Notes: generated by a model not told the origin, from the sequence alone. A DNA stretch of 16,174 bases from JBAXBF01 sp034429745 (GCA_034429745.1 DAOUFY010000039.1:1-16174); one strand, 5' to 3'; shown: positions 7,588 to 15,864, counted from the stretch's first letter. Numbers and translations: made by a program.

Positions 7588-8367
7588 CTAGAATCTCAAC
7601 GAGAGGCAGCTTAGCCCTCCATCCATTTTCCGAAACTCAGACATATTCAGAAGCATCAGATCATAACCGCGTTTTTCAAGTATTGATTGGATTTTTGGGA
7701 ATCCTTGGGCAAACAACAGCTTGTCGTTAACAAGAATACAATTAGCTGCATAAGATTCATTAGGCTCTACGCGAATCTTCACATAATTCTTAAAAATATC
7801 CTTATGTTCAAGCTCTTCCACAAGGATCATCTCTCCATTTCTTAAATAAGCCATTCCGCTTTTTAAGTGAAGTAGGCTTGGAATATTACGTATATCCACA
7901 AAAGTGCTTGAAAAACCTTCTTTGGAAAGAAACTCAGCTAACTGCTCAGCGCCGGCTTGGTTGGTACGGTGAGAGATGCCAATGAAATAATGCCCATCAG
8001 CCTCACAGATGTCTCCACCATCAACCGTGCCGGGTAGCACGATGGAGTATATTCTTTCGAAAAAAGAAATGGTTTTTATAGCCTCTTCCACAGCTTGAAT
8101 CTCACCTTTGCGGCGGTCATCGCCGGGGTTGGTAATCACCGTAAAACCCTTACCAACAATTGCAGTATCTTCCACAAAGGTCGAATCAGGAAATCGCTCA
8201 TCAGGTGGCAAAACAATAACCTTTACCCCACATTGTTCAAGAGCTTGACAATAAGCTTGATGTTGGGCTAACGTAAGCTCGTAATCCGGAACTCCAAATA
8301 ACCCACTTGTAATTCCTTGTGAATAGGTTGAAGCTGGTTTTTTCACAATAGCATATTGAAAATTCAT
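7588..8367 (-). CDS. DDAH / arginine-deiminase-family hydrolase
   Basis: The protein resembles dimethylarginine dimethylaminohydrolases, which release citrulline and an amine from methylated arginines. Numbering from the start chosen here (259 residues), FPDSTFVEDTA is at about 59-69, DGGD at 116-119, the catalytic-type His in LLHLKSG at 167 and the catalytic Cys in GGLSCLSLRF at 254, close to the C-terminus as in DDAH. Related members act on arginine, citrulline or agmatine-like compounds, so the exact substrate is open. An upstream in-frame ATG at 8379 would add four residues (MEQR). I prefer the ATG at 8365-8367 because GGAG (8374-8377) sits six bases before it, while the upstream ATG has none. 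It is the last gene of an apparent operon with the 140- and 524-residue proteins, 21 bases downstream of the former. Confidence 0.85.
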   Translation of the reverse strand: MNFQYAIVKKPASTYSQGITSGLFGVPDYELTLAQHQAYCQALEQCGVKVIVLPPDERFPDSTFVEDTAIVGKGFTVITNPGDDRRKGEIQAVEEAIKTISFFERIYSIVLPGTVDGGDICEADGHYFIGISHRTNQAGAEQLAEFLSKEGFSSTFVDIRNIPSLLHLKSGMAYLRNGEMILVEELEHKDIFKNYVKIRVEPNESYAANCILVNDKLLFAQGFPKIQSILEKRGYDLMLLNMSEFRKMDGGLSCLSLRF

Positions 8368-8388
8368 TCTCTGCTCCATTTGTTTATT

Positions 8389-8811
8389 TTACTGGCACGG
8401 TCGAATGCCCTGATGTACATGTTTTCCAGATAGTGTTTGAAGAATAAGTTGGGGTGATTTGCCTAATTTCTCCCCAATCTCACGGGGAGTCATAGGAGTA
8501 TTGCCATTGAATAAGAACAAGCGAAATATCGCTTCAGTAAGCGGAGTACCCGGAGTGATAAATCCTTCTTTTCGTGCATATTCATGCATAATAAGATACT
8601 GAAGAGCATCTACCTGTCTTACTTCCGCACTCTTCGGATCGATAATATCAATATATTGTTCTTCCTTTCCTAACAAATTCGCGCGGTCCTCTTCAGATAG
8701 ATAATTTATCAACAATACCCGCCAATTTCGATCATTATTTTTCCACCAATCAAAATCAATATGATATGGGGTATCTAAGGTAGGTTTAATAAAGCTAAAT
8801 GATTCCATCAT
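8389..8811 (-). CDS. Uncharacterised 140-residue protein
   Basis: I do not recognise this family. There is no signal peptide or membrane segment. The N-terminal third is aromatic and acidic (PYHIDFDWWKNNDRNW). The middle is helical, with LQYLIMHEYARKEGF. The last 50 residues (LTEAIFRLFLFNG, then TPREIGEKLGKSPQLILQTL) have the spacing of a winged-helix or helix-turn-helix unit, with GEKLGKSPQLILQTL as the possible recognition part. That reading is inference. A strong AGGA (8819-8822) stands seven bases before the first ATG. The gene lies 27 bases after the 524-residue gene and just before the DDAH-like gene, so the three are probably co-transcribed. The conserved-looking composition and good ribosome binding site argue that it is real. 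Confidence 0.8.
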   Translation of the reverse strand: MMESFSFIKPTLDTPYHIDFDWWKNNDRNWRVLLINYLSEEDRANLLGKEEQYIDIIDPKSAEVRQVDALQYLIMHEYARKEGFITPGTPLTEAIFRLFLFNGNTPMTPREIGEKLGKSPQLILQTLSGKHVHQGIRPCQ

Positions 8812-8838
8812 CGTACTATCCTCTCTCTCCCCTTACAT

Positions 8839-10413
8839 TTATTCGCTTTCCTTCAGATGGAAATACAAATCTCCAACATAAGTGTATTGGGGATTCGTCA
8901 AGAGATGTGCAAAAATCCTTCCCGGCGGGCAACGATAAATGAGATTAACCGCAGCATAGATCTCTGCCGCGTGGACATGCCCTTGTGGAGTAAGTTTTGC
9001 CAAATTGCGTACCATATTATGCACAACAGTATCGAGATGGAGTTTCTCTTTCTGGTTTTTTTGCCATAGCTGATCTAGGCTTTCCTGATCGGGAATAAAA
9101 ATTGCCATTCTCTCATCATATTCCGCTTTTATCACTTGACGCAGCATTGCAAAAACAATTCCCCCATCACTGCCTACTAATATTGTGCGAATATAATCGC
9201 GGCTTGACCGTTGTGTGCCGGTTTTAATGACTACTTCCCCGGCTTTGCCCTTTTGCAAATGGACAATACTGCCCGGCATAAGCCCGTTTTCAGCATACCA
9301 TTCTTCTAATCCATAAATATATCCTTCTTGACGCACAACCCAAGCTGGAAATTTTTGTTTCGTATTTTCATCAACAAACCAAAATCTAATCCTAGGCGCT
9401 TGATAGGCTGTTGGGAATATATTTTTTACTCTTTCTGTCAGCGGTAAAGTTCCGCTCCTCCAATGTGGATAAATAAGCTTAATAACAGCTTTGTTTTCCT
9501 TTACTGGCTGAACTTCGTATTCAATGTATTCATCATCCAATGACTGCTCTAAGGCAATCATTTCTTTCGTCAGAACTTCCCTAGCATAGGATTCTGGTTG
9601 ATACCTTAAAGGCACCGGTTTTTCTTTCACTCCCTTTGGCGCAAGGCGATGAAGGAACCATAAAATCTCACCGCTAGGCCCTACTTCATCAAACCTTGAG
9701 TCTTGATATAAAGCATAATTAAGCGAAAATTCTGCCAAAACAGGATGAACACCTGACTCAACATCAAGGTGCTGCAAAATTGTTGCGGTTGGTAGTGGCT
9801 CGCCATTTGCCATATCTAGGGTTGCTTCTGCAATATTTAACTGTCCTTCATTGAAGTCAATTAATAAAGTGCGTGGGAACCATTGTTCACCAATGTTAAT
9901 AAAATCTCCCCGGTTAGCAAGAGCATCCCGCACTTTTTCTTCCATTAGTTTTCCAAACTCATTAAAGACATTTTGACTGTTGAGCCAATACTCATCTATG
10001 GTGAAAGTAGGAGGAGTATTTAAGGGGTGCTCTTCTAAGCCGCTCACAAACTCCTTCTCCTCACCATTGTCAAACTGCACTTTAATAACCTTAAATGGTG
10101 GCAGACTAGGGTTATAACCATCCCGCACTTTAATTACCTTCCCAACTTGCCAATTGAGATGCGGAAAAACCACGCTTTGATTCTCATGAAATTGTTCTTT
10201 AGGAAAGTAGATGGTATGATTTCCATACTTACGGGCTTTGAATTTATCAACCTCTTTTTCAATGCGCCGTTCGATCAAAAACCTAGTAATTTCTTCCAGA
10301 GTTTTTGGCTTTTCTTCCTCGAGGAACATTGAAGTGATCATTTCAACATCTTCCTCGTTCACGGAATAGCTTTGCCAAAATGACCCATCGAGCGAATATG
10401 GTTCTTTACTCAT
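8839..10413 (-). CDS. Uncharacterised 524-residue protein, possibly nucleic-acid binding
   Basis: I do not recognise this as a named family. It is soluble and has several apparent modules. Residues about 20-65 are helical and charged and may be a winged-helix-like unit (LEEITRFLIERRIEKE). Residues 75-127 look like a small beta-barrel of SH3/KOW style (ENQSVVFPHLNWQVGKVIKV; VQFDNGEEKEFV). Residues about 325-400 (LTERVKNIFP, RIRFWFVDE, FPAWVVRQEGYIYGLEEWY, then ENGLMPGSIVHL) recall B3-type DNA-binding pseudobarrels. The C-terminal 60 residues (AAEIYAAVNLIYRCPPGRIFAHL, then VGDLYFHL) resemble a HARE-HTH-like unit. These are pattern impressions, not database matches. No catalytic motif is evident. 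The ATG (10411-10413) has GAGG five bases upstream. It appears to be the first gene of a minus-strand operon with the 140-residue and DDAH-like genes. Confidence 0.8.
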   Translation of the reverse strand: MSKEPYSLDGSFWQSYSVNEEDVEMITSMFLEEEKPKTLEEITRFLIERRIEKEVDKFKARKYGNHTIYFPKEQFHENQSVVFPHLNWQVGKVIKVRDGYNPSLPPFKVIKVQFDNGEEKEFVSGLEEHPLNTPPTFTIDEYWLNSQNVFNEFGKLMEEKVRDALANRGDFINIGEQWFPRTLLIDFNEGQLNIAEATLDMANGEPLPTATILQHLDVESGVHPVLAEFSLNYALYQDSRFDEVGPSGEILWFLHRLAPKGVKEKPVPLRYQPESYAREVLTKEMIALEQSLDDEYIEYEVQPVKENKAVIKLIYPHWRSGTLPLTERVKNIFPTAYQAPRIRFWFVDENTKQKFPAWVVRQEGYIYGLEEWYAENGLMPGSIVHLQKGKAGEVVIKTGTQRSSRDYIRTILVGSDGGIVFAMLRQVIKAEYDERMAIFIPDQESLDQLWQKNQKEKLHLDTVVHNMVRNLAKLTPQGHVHAAEIYAAVNLIYRCPPGRIFAHLLTNPQYTYVGDLYFHLKESE

Positions 10414-10433
10414 AAAGACCTCGAATTTCTACT

Positions 10434-10462
10434 ACAATAATTTGTTATTACTTCACTGAGAA
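10434..10462 (-). promoter_or_regulatory. Candidate promoter of the 524-residue gene operon
   Basis: Read on the minus strand, TTCTCA (10457-10462) and TATTGT (10434-10439) each match the -35 and -10 consensus at four of six bases with 17-base spacing. The predicted leader is about 14 bases and includes the GAGG ribosome binding site. The match is modest. Confidence 0.3.
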
Positions 10463-10505
10463 AAAGGGAATATCTTCTCCAAATTTACTGCTCTTTCTTA
10501 AAAAG

Positions 10506-10516
10506 TGGTATATAAT
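10506..10516 (+). promoter_or_regulatory. Candidate promoter of the DUF2007-like gene
   Basis: A perfect TATAAT lies at 10511-10516 within TGGTATATAAT, which may act as an extended -10 element. No convincing -35 box is visible. The start would give a leader of roughly 55 bases ending in the AAAGG (10568-10572) ribosome binding site. Confidence 0.33.
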
Positions 10517-10578
10517 AAGTTCTCCTCAGTGGATTTGATTATTATAACCGATTCCTATAAAAAAAATAAAGGTTCTTT

Positions 10579-10875
10579 ATGATATCTGAAAATGATCGCT
10601 GGGAATTGCTCACTATCGTTCAAGGGGAACTTCAATCTCAATTGATTATTAGTTTACTGGAAGCGCATCAAGTTCCCATTATTACTGCCGAAGAAGGTTC
10701 TGCTCGGGCAATTGGTTTATATAACACACCCTTAGCAAATGTAGCCATTTATGTACCTAAAAAGGATTATGAATTAGCTTGGGAGCTGCTTACAACATCA
10801 GGTGAACCAATTCAAGGCTTTCTGGATGATGGTTCAGCCGATGAAGATGATATAGACGACAAAGCTAATGAATGA
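10579..10875 (+). CDS. DUF2007-like small protein
   Basis: The 98-residue protein matches the pattern of the DUF2007 family (called putative signal-transducing protein): WELLTIVQGELQSQLIISLL at the start, an alpha-beta core, then VAIYVPKKDYELAWELL. In this family the core resembles a small ferredoxin-like fold; its molecular role is not established. The C-terminal 20 residues are strongly acidic (DDGSADEDDIDDKANE). There is no signal peptide or membrane segment. AAAGG lies six bases before the ATG. The gene stands alone on the plus strand, divergent from the 524-residue gene and convergent with the M23 peptidase gene 16 bases away. Family assignment is by recognition of the motif pattern only. 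Confidence 0.78.
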   Translation: MISENDRWELLTIVQGELQSQLIISLLEAHQVPIITAEEGSARAIGLYNTPLANVAIYVPKKDYELAWELLTTSGEPIQGFLDDGSADEDDIDDKANE

Positions 10876-10891
10876 TAAATCATAGCGTAGA

Positions 10892-12388
10892 TTAAGGTGT
10901 TCCCTCTGCTTTATATGGAGTTGGATATTCATTCAAGATCCAATCATAAGGATCAACCTGCACTCCTCCAACCCATACTTCCCAGTGAAGGTGCGGCCCT
11001 GTTACTCTGCCCGAGTTTCCAACCAACCCAATTACTTGTCCTTTTTCTACAATGTCACCAACTTTAACATCAATCTCCGATTGATGAGCATAGAGAGTGA
11101 ATACACCCCAACCATGGTCTATGATAGTCGTATTGCCGCGTACAAAAAAGCTTCCTGTATATACCACCTTCCCTTCAGCAGGAGCAAAAATTTTATGCCC
11201 AACCTGCCCACAAAAATCCAACCCAGAATGAATATAAGTAAATGCACTCCCATTATAGGATCGCCGTCGTCCAAAAGTAGAGGGCCAACACTCGGTGTAT
11301 TCTGCAGCTACAGGGCTTTGGAATTTTCCATTCCATAGTTTTTCATCTGTATAGTGAGTTGTATAGTTGAGAATTTCCTTTTCTTCCGGCTCTGTATTAG
11401 CTGGATCAAGCAAACTCTTATCTTTTACAGTCAATTTCTCAAATAAAAATCCACTATCTTTCACATACACCAATTGAGAATAATTGAAGGTTTCTCCATC
11501 TGGGTAAGTGAAAGTAACCACCATCGGGTAGAATCCAGGCTCAACTTGGTTATGAATTCCCAGCAATGCCACCCACGATTCGCCATTCGGAGAAGAGGAT
11601 TCTTTGTAAAAAAGAAATTCATGGTTAATAAATTCTCCACCAATTTTTTCTGGAGCTTGAGTGCCTAGACCTTCAGAGTCCAGCATTATTCTAATGGTAG
11701 CTGTTTTCCCTTGGCCCAATGGCAGTGATTGTACGTCCGCAGCTTGAATCTGGGGAGGCAGACTCCCTGCAGATTCGCTGCCGTCCCCTTTTATAAATAA
11801 AGTATCATGAGGTAAGACCTGACAGCTGCTGTCAAAGCCATTTACTTTGAGGATTTTCCAAGGGTTTTCCCCACTTAATACTGCTAGCTCAAGGATGGAT
11901 TGGTTGGACTTCAGCCAAGTTTTGCTAAAATTTTCATCTTCTTCTCTTTTACCCAGTTGCTCCGTTAAAACGAGGTTTTTTCCAACATACAGCGAAGCAG
12001 GACTCACTAAGCGGTTAAGTTTGGCTAAAGTAGGTATTGGAAATTGATATTTGCGGCTTAAGCTCTTTAAGTCCTCTCCAAAGGGAACTTTCTCTGTTAT
12101 CAATTTCCCTTCTATTCCGCTTATCCCAGGAATTTTCAATTCCATACCCACTTGCAATTGATTGGGATCACTAATGCCATTTGCTGCTGCTATCTCATCA
12201 ACCGTAACATTAAACCGTTGGGCAATACTCCAAAAGTTGTCCCCTTCTTGAACAACGTAAATAGGATAAGTAGGCTCCTTTTCTTGGGCATATGCCTGAT
12301 TTGTCCAAGCAAGCAGACAGCCTAACCCACCAATTATGATAAGCCTCACTATCCAATGTATTATGTTACGCATATTTACAAATTTCAT
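10892..12388 (-). CDS. Secreted LysM-M23 peptidase
   Basis: This is a predicted exported cell-wall metallopeptidase. Numbers count from the ATG at 12388 (498 residues). A signal peptide spans 1-34, with a hydrophobic stretch LIIIGGLGCLLAW and a likely cleavage after AYA. A good LysM domain covers about 43-88 (VVQEGDNFWSIAQRFNVTV). A degenerate second LysM covers 98-142 and a weaker third about 166-200. A beta-rich Ig-like region covers about 220-320. The M23 domain (about 370-485) keeps the zinc ligands in HSGLDF (H387, D391) and HLHWEVW (H468), plus H435 in YAHQSE. M23 enzymes cut peptidoglycan cross-bridges. An upstream ATG at 12436 would overlap the preceding gene by 29 bases and put 16 extra polar residues before the signal peptide, so I reject it; neither start has a strong ribosome binding site. 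It follows pdp closely. Confidence 0.88.
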   Translation of the reverse strand: MKFVNMRNIIHWIVRLIIIGGLGCLLAWTNQAYAQEKEPTYPIYVVQEGDNFWSIAQRFNVTVDEIAAANGISDPNQLQVGMELKIPGISGIEGKLITEKVPFGEDLKSLSRKYQFPIPTLAKLNRLVSPASLYVGKNLVLTEQLGKREEDENFSKTWLKSNQSILELAVLSGENPWKILKVNGFDSSCQVLPHDTLFIKGDGSESAGSLPPQIQAADVQSLPLGQGKTATIRIMLDSEGLGTQAPEKIGGEFINHEFLFYKESSSPNGESWVALLGIHNQVEPGFYPMVVTFTYPDGETFNYSQLVYVKDSGFLFEKLTVKDKSLLDPANTEPEEKEILNYTTHYTDEKLWNGKFQSPVAAEYTECWPSTFGRRRSYNGSAFTYIHSGLDFCGQVGHKIFAPAEGKVVYTGSFFVRGNTTIIDHGWGVFTLYAHQSEIDVKVGDIVEKGQVIGLVGNSGRVTGPHLHWEVWVGGVQVDPYDWILNEYPTPYKAEGTP

Positions 12389-12407
12389 ATTGTTCAGTTC
12401 AAGTACC

Positions 12408-13724
12408 TCATCCAATTTCTTCAGGATAAGTGCCATAAAATAAGGGGAGTGGAGGCACTTTTTCCTTGCTCCAGCTTAGCGCACCTAAAAGTTTCTCACG
12501 CGCCAGGGCCAATTTTGCTTCACTATTAGCATGTATTGTGAAAAGCGGTTGTTCTTTTTCAACATAATCACCCACTTTGCAATGCAGCACTACTCCGACT
12601 GAATAATCAATAGGGTCTCCCTTCTTTTCGCGCCCAGCACCTAATAATACTGCTGCCTCGCCCACCTGTGCAGCATGAATTCCTAATATATATCCACTTG
12701 CTTGTGCTGCAACTTTCTCTATCAGACGTGCTTTGGGCAATTTCGTTACATCATCAACCGTTGTAACATCTCCCCCTTGTGCAGATACCATTTCTCGAAA
12801 TTTCTTCCATGCACTGCCATCCTCAATTGTTTTTAAAGCCAGCCTTTTTCCCTCCTCTAAGTTATTCACTTTCTTTGCAAGATAAAGCATATAACCTGCA
12901 ATAACAAGACAATGCTCAACAAAATCACGCGGACCTTTGCCATGCAATGTATCAATCGCCTCTATGAGTTCCAATGCATTTCCGACAGCATAACCAAGAG
13001 GTTGGTTCATATCCGAAATTACTGCAATGGCTTCTTTTTCAGCTAAATGAGCAATTTCTACCATCAGCCTTGCTAGCTGCTTGGCTTCTTCAAGGGTCTG
13101 CATAAATGCCCCTAGGCCTGTCTTTACATCTAAAACAATGGCATGAGCTCCGGCTGCCAATTTTTTACTCATTATGGAAGAGGCAATCAGCGGCAATGAT
13201 GGAACTGTTCCAGTTACATCTCTTAATGCATAAAGCTTCCCATCAGCCGGAGCAAGATCAACGCTTTGCCCACTTACTACCAAGCCAATTTCCTTTAATT
13301 GATTAAAAAATTCCTTTACTGTAAGGTTCGCTCTAAAACCAGGAATAGATTCCAATTTATCAATTGTCCCACCACTAAAACCTAACCCCCTGCCCGACAT
13401 CTTGCCAACAGGAAGACCACAAGCCGCCACCATAGGAGCAACTGCTAAAGTTGTTTTATCTCCCACCCCTCCTGTGGAATGCTTATCAACAACAAAAGAG
13501 GATATGGATGAAAAATCAAGCTGCTCACCCGATTTAACCATTGCCATGGTTAAATCTTTTGTTTCGCGGGCAGTCATTCCATTAAGCATCACTGCCATCG
13601 CCCATGCCGCTGCCTGATAATCCGCAATATCTCCTTTTGTATAATGCTGAATAAAGTACTCTATCTCTTCTCGGCTAAGTTCCTTCTTATCTCTTTTTTT
13701 TATGATAATATCAATTGCGTTCAT
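12408..13724 (-). CDS. pdp: Pyrimidine-nucleoside / thymidine phosphorylase
   Basis: The enzyme cleaves pyrimidine nucleosides with phosphate to give base and (deoxy)ribose 1-phosphate. The 438-residue length matches bacterial Pdp/DeoA. KHSTGGVGDK (81-90) is the phosphate-binding loop. ALRDVTG (167-172) and SSIMSKKLAAG (182-192) hold the conserved base-binding Arg and Lys. The family signature around 110-130 reads SGRGLGFSGGTIDKLE, whereas the usual form is GLGHTGGT: the His near the active site is F116 and the next Thr is Ser. AAGGA stands seven bases before the ATG at 13722-13724. Whether it prefers uridine (Pdp) or thymidine (DeoA) cannot be told, and the symbol is given in that broad sense. 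It lies between queA and the M23 peptidase gene and is probably co-transcribed with both. Confidence 0.93.
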   Translation of the reverse strand: MNAIDIIIKKRDKKELSREEIEYFIQHYTKGDIADYQAAAWAMAVMLNGMTARETKDLTMAMVKSGEQLDFSSISSFVVDKHSTGGVGDKTTLAVAPMVAACGLPVGKMSGRGLGFSGGTIDKLESIPGFRANLTVKEFFNQLKEIGLVVSGQSVDLAPADGKLYALRDVTGTVPSLPLIASSIMSKKLAAGAHAIVLDVKTGLGAFMQTLEEAKQLARLMVEIAHLAEKEAIAVISDMNQPLGYAVGNALELIEAIDTLHGKGPRDFVEHCLVIAGYMLYLAKKVNNLEEGKRLALKTIEDGSAWKKFREMVSAQGGDVTTVDDVTKLPKARLIEKVAAQASGYILGIHAAQVGEAAVLLGAGREKKGDPIDYSVGVVLHCKVGDYVEKEQPLFTIHANSEAKLALAREKLLGALSWSKEKVPPLPLFYGTYPEEIG

Positions 13725-13760
13725 AGTTTTTCCTTATTTGATAGATATCCTTTTGATGTT

Positions 13761-14813
13761 TTATATGATAAGCATTGCATCTCCAAAGGAGTAAAAGCGG
13801 TATCTTTCTTGTATGGCAGTCTCATATGCCTTTAACACCCGCTCCCTGCCTGCAAATGCACAAACTAACATTAGTAAAGTAGATTTCGGCAAATGGAAAT
13901 TTGTAATCATTGCGTCTATGATTCGAAATGAAAAGCCTGGCAAAATATACAACCTCGTTGTTCCTTCATATCCTTTTGATAAAGGATCTTTGGGATTTAC
14001 CTGCGCCAATGTTTCCAATGTACGTACAGTAGTTGTCCCAACTGCGATAATCCTCTTTCCACGTTCTTTAGCTTGTCTCAAAACATCAACCGTCCTTTGT
14101 GATACATGACACCATTCTGAATGAATTTTATGCTCTTCGGGATGCTCCTCGCGAACCGGTAAAAAAGTGTCTAACCCCACATGGAGAGTGATTTTTTCGA
14201 TACATACACCCATTTGTCGAATATTCTCCAACAATTCAGGTGTAAAATGCAAACCCGCTGTTGGGGCTGCTGCAGAACCAGGGTCCTGAGCATATACAGT
14301 CTGGTAATCATCAGGATTTTTGGGATATGACTTTATATAAGGGGGAAGTGGCATGCTGCCAATCTTTGATAAATGCGGAGATAGTGGCTGCTCAAATCTC
14401 AGCTGAAACCGCCCTTCTCCTAAAGAGTTTATAACAAGGGCTGTTATTCCCCCTTCTACCTCAATTTGCTGATCTTGTTTAATGTTTTTTCCACCAAGAA
14501 GTGCTGTCCAAACCTCACCTCCATTTGATAAAATGTCGCTTTCTTTTTTCAATAGCAATACTTCAACTTTTCCTCCGCTTGGCTTTTTACGCGCATACAA
14601 CCGAGCCGGTATTACTTTGGTTTGATTAAGCACCAGCACATCACCAGCGGATAGATACTTTGGAAGTTGAGCAAATATTGCATGTTCAATCTCCGCCTCT
14701 CCAGCTTGTGAATTGCGATGAAGTACCATCAATCGAGCAGAATCTCGCGGTCGAGCTGCAGTTTGAGCAATCAACTCATCAGGTAAGTTGTAATCGAAAT
14801 CGTCGGTTCGCAT
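13761..14813 (-). CDS. queA: S-adenosylmethionine:tRNA ribosyltransferase-isomerase QueA
   Basis: QueA transfers the ribosyl part of S-adenosylmethionine to preQ1 at the wobble position of GUN-anticodon tRNAs to make epoxyqueuosine. The 350-residue protein is of standard length. It opens with the typical DFDYNLPDELIAQ and shows GSAAAPTAGLHFT, GTTTVRTLE and ITNFHLPKSTLLMLV, all family hallmarks. The ATG at 14811-14813 is only five bases after the ruvB stop. The AAGG is adjacent to the ATG, so translation is probably coupled to ruvB. The ruvB-queA pairing is common in bacteria. No other queuosine genes are in the window. Confidence 0.97.
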   Translation of the reverse strand: MRTDDFDYNLPDELIAQTAARPRDSARLMVLHRNSQAGEAEIEHAIFAQLPKYLSAGDVLVLNQTKVIPARLYARKKPSGGKVEVLLLKKESDILSNGGEVWTALLGGKNIKQDQQIEVEGGITALVINSLGEGRFQLRFEQPLSPHLSKIGSMPLPPYIKSYPKNPDDYQTVYAQDPGSAAAPTAGLHFTPELLENIRQMGVCIEKITLHVGLDTFLPVREEHPEEHKIHSEWCHVSQRTVDVLRQAKERGKRIIAVGTTTVRTLETLAQVNPKDPLSKGYEGTTRLYILPGFSFRIIDAMITNFHLPKSTLLMLVCAFAGRERVLKAYETAIQERYRFYSFGDAMLII

Positions 14814-14818
14814 CCTTG

Positions 14819-15853
14819 TCAGAAAAGCCTTTCTTGCTTTACCGCTTGATACGGAATGTTAAAGTGCTCGTAGGCGCGTTGAGTGGCAATTCGTCCTTGG
14901 GGAGTGCGTTCTAAAAATCCCAATTGCAGTAAATATGGTTCAATAACTTCCATAATTGTTTCTTGTTCCTCACTAAGAGAAGCTGCAATGGTATTAATAC
15001 CTACTGGACCGCCATTGTACTTCTCTATTAAGATCAAGAGTACTTTGCGATCTATTTCATCCAAACCCAAATGGTCAACATTTAATAACGTGAGAGCTTC
15101 GGCGGCAACTTCCTGATTTATTAATCCATTAGCTTTTACTTGGGCATAGTCGCGTACCCGCCGCAGCAAACGTAAAGCTACTCGCGGAGTTCCTCTTGCG
15201 CGGCGACTTATTTCTGTTATTCCACCTTCATCAATAGACACCTGCATTAGATCAGCTCCGCGCTGAATAATTTGCTTCATCGCCTCGTTGTCGTAATAAT
15301 CCAAACGATAAGTAACACCAAACCGAGCCCGCAGAGGAGCACTCACCAATGCCAAGCGAGTAGTAGCTCCAATAACAGAAAAGTGAGGTAAATTTAACCG
15401 AATGGAGCGGGCAGATGGACCTTTGCCAATTACAATATCCAAAGCATAATCTTCCATAGCTGGATATAATATTTCTTCCACTACTCTTCCCAGACGATGA
15501 ACCTCATCAATAAAAAGAATATCCCCTCCATGCAGATTCGTTAGAATGGCAGCTAGATCACCAGGGCGTTCTATCGCTGGTCCTGCAGTAATTCTTATTT
15601 GGGCACCCATTTCATTGGCAACAACATGAGCAAGAGTTGTTTTACCCAAGCCCGGGGGTCCATAAAAAAGAATATGATCTAAAGGCTCGCCGCGCTGTTT
15701 AGCAGCCCCAATAAGAATCTCTAAATTCTTTTTTATTTGATCCTGCCCGATGAGCTCTTTAAGATATTTAGGTCTCAAGGCATAGTCGGTTTTTTGTTCA
15801 TCATTGATCATCACCGAACTTACCAAGCGGTTTTTTATTTTTGCCTCTTCCAT
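14819..15853 (-). CDS. ruvB: Holliday junction branch-migration ATPase RuvB
   Basis: RuvB is the hexameric motor that drives Holliday junction branch migration with RuvA during recombination repair. The 344-residue protein has Walker A GPPGLGKT (65-72), Walker B ILFIDEVHR (112-120), sensor 1 GATTR (162-166) and the arginine finger in PLRARFG (R175). A C-terminal winged helix follows (GPVGINTIAASL; LERTPQGRIAT). The N-terminal RLVSS and ALRPKYLKELIGQ match the family, which supports the ATG at 15853 over the ATG at 15811. No Shine-Dalgarno sequence precedes it. It is the likely first gene of the run ruvB-queA-pdp-M23. ruvA and ruvC are not in view. Confidence 0.97.
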   Translation of the reverse strand: MEEAKIKNRLVSSVMINDEQKTDYALRPKYLKELIGQDQIKKNLEILIGAAKQRGEPLDHILFYGPPGLGKTTLAHVVANEMGAQIRITAGPAIERPGDLAAILTNLHGGDILFIDEVHRLGRVVEEILYPAMEDYALDIVIGKGPSARSIRLNLPHFSVIGATTRLALVSAPLRARFGVTYRLDYYDNEAMKQIIQRGADLMQVSIDEGGITEISRRARGTPRVALRLLRRVRDYAQVKANGLINQEVAAEALTLLNVDHLGLDEIDRKVLLILIEKYNGGPVGINTIAASLSEEQETIMEVIEPYLLQLGFLERTPQGRIATQRAYEHFNIPYQAVKQERLF

Positions 15854-15864
15854 AATTGCTTTTA

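Noticed and set aside
12266..12300. Lipoprotein lipobox at GGLGC in the M23 peptidase signal region
   Set aside because: The -3 residue is Gly rather than a typical Leu/Val/Ile, and a standard AYA signal peptidase I site follows downstream, so a lipoprotein is unlikely.
12389..12436. Upstream ATG at 12436 as start of the M23 peptidase
   Set aside because: It overlaps the end of the phosphorylase gene, lacks a ribosome binding site and would bury the signal peptide behind 16 extra polar residues.
13745..13983. Repeated ATATCCTTTTGAT near the end of queA and in the queA-pdp gap
   Set aside because: There are only two copies, one inside coding sequence, with no further extension or symmetry. 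Chance in A+T-rich DNA is sufficient.
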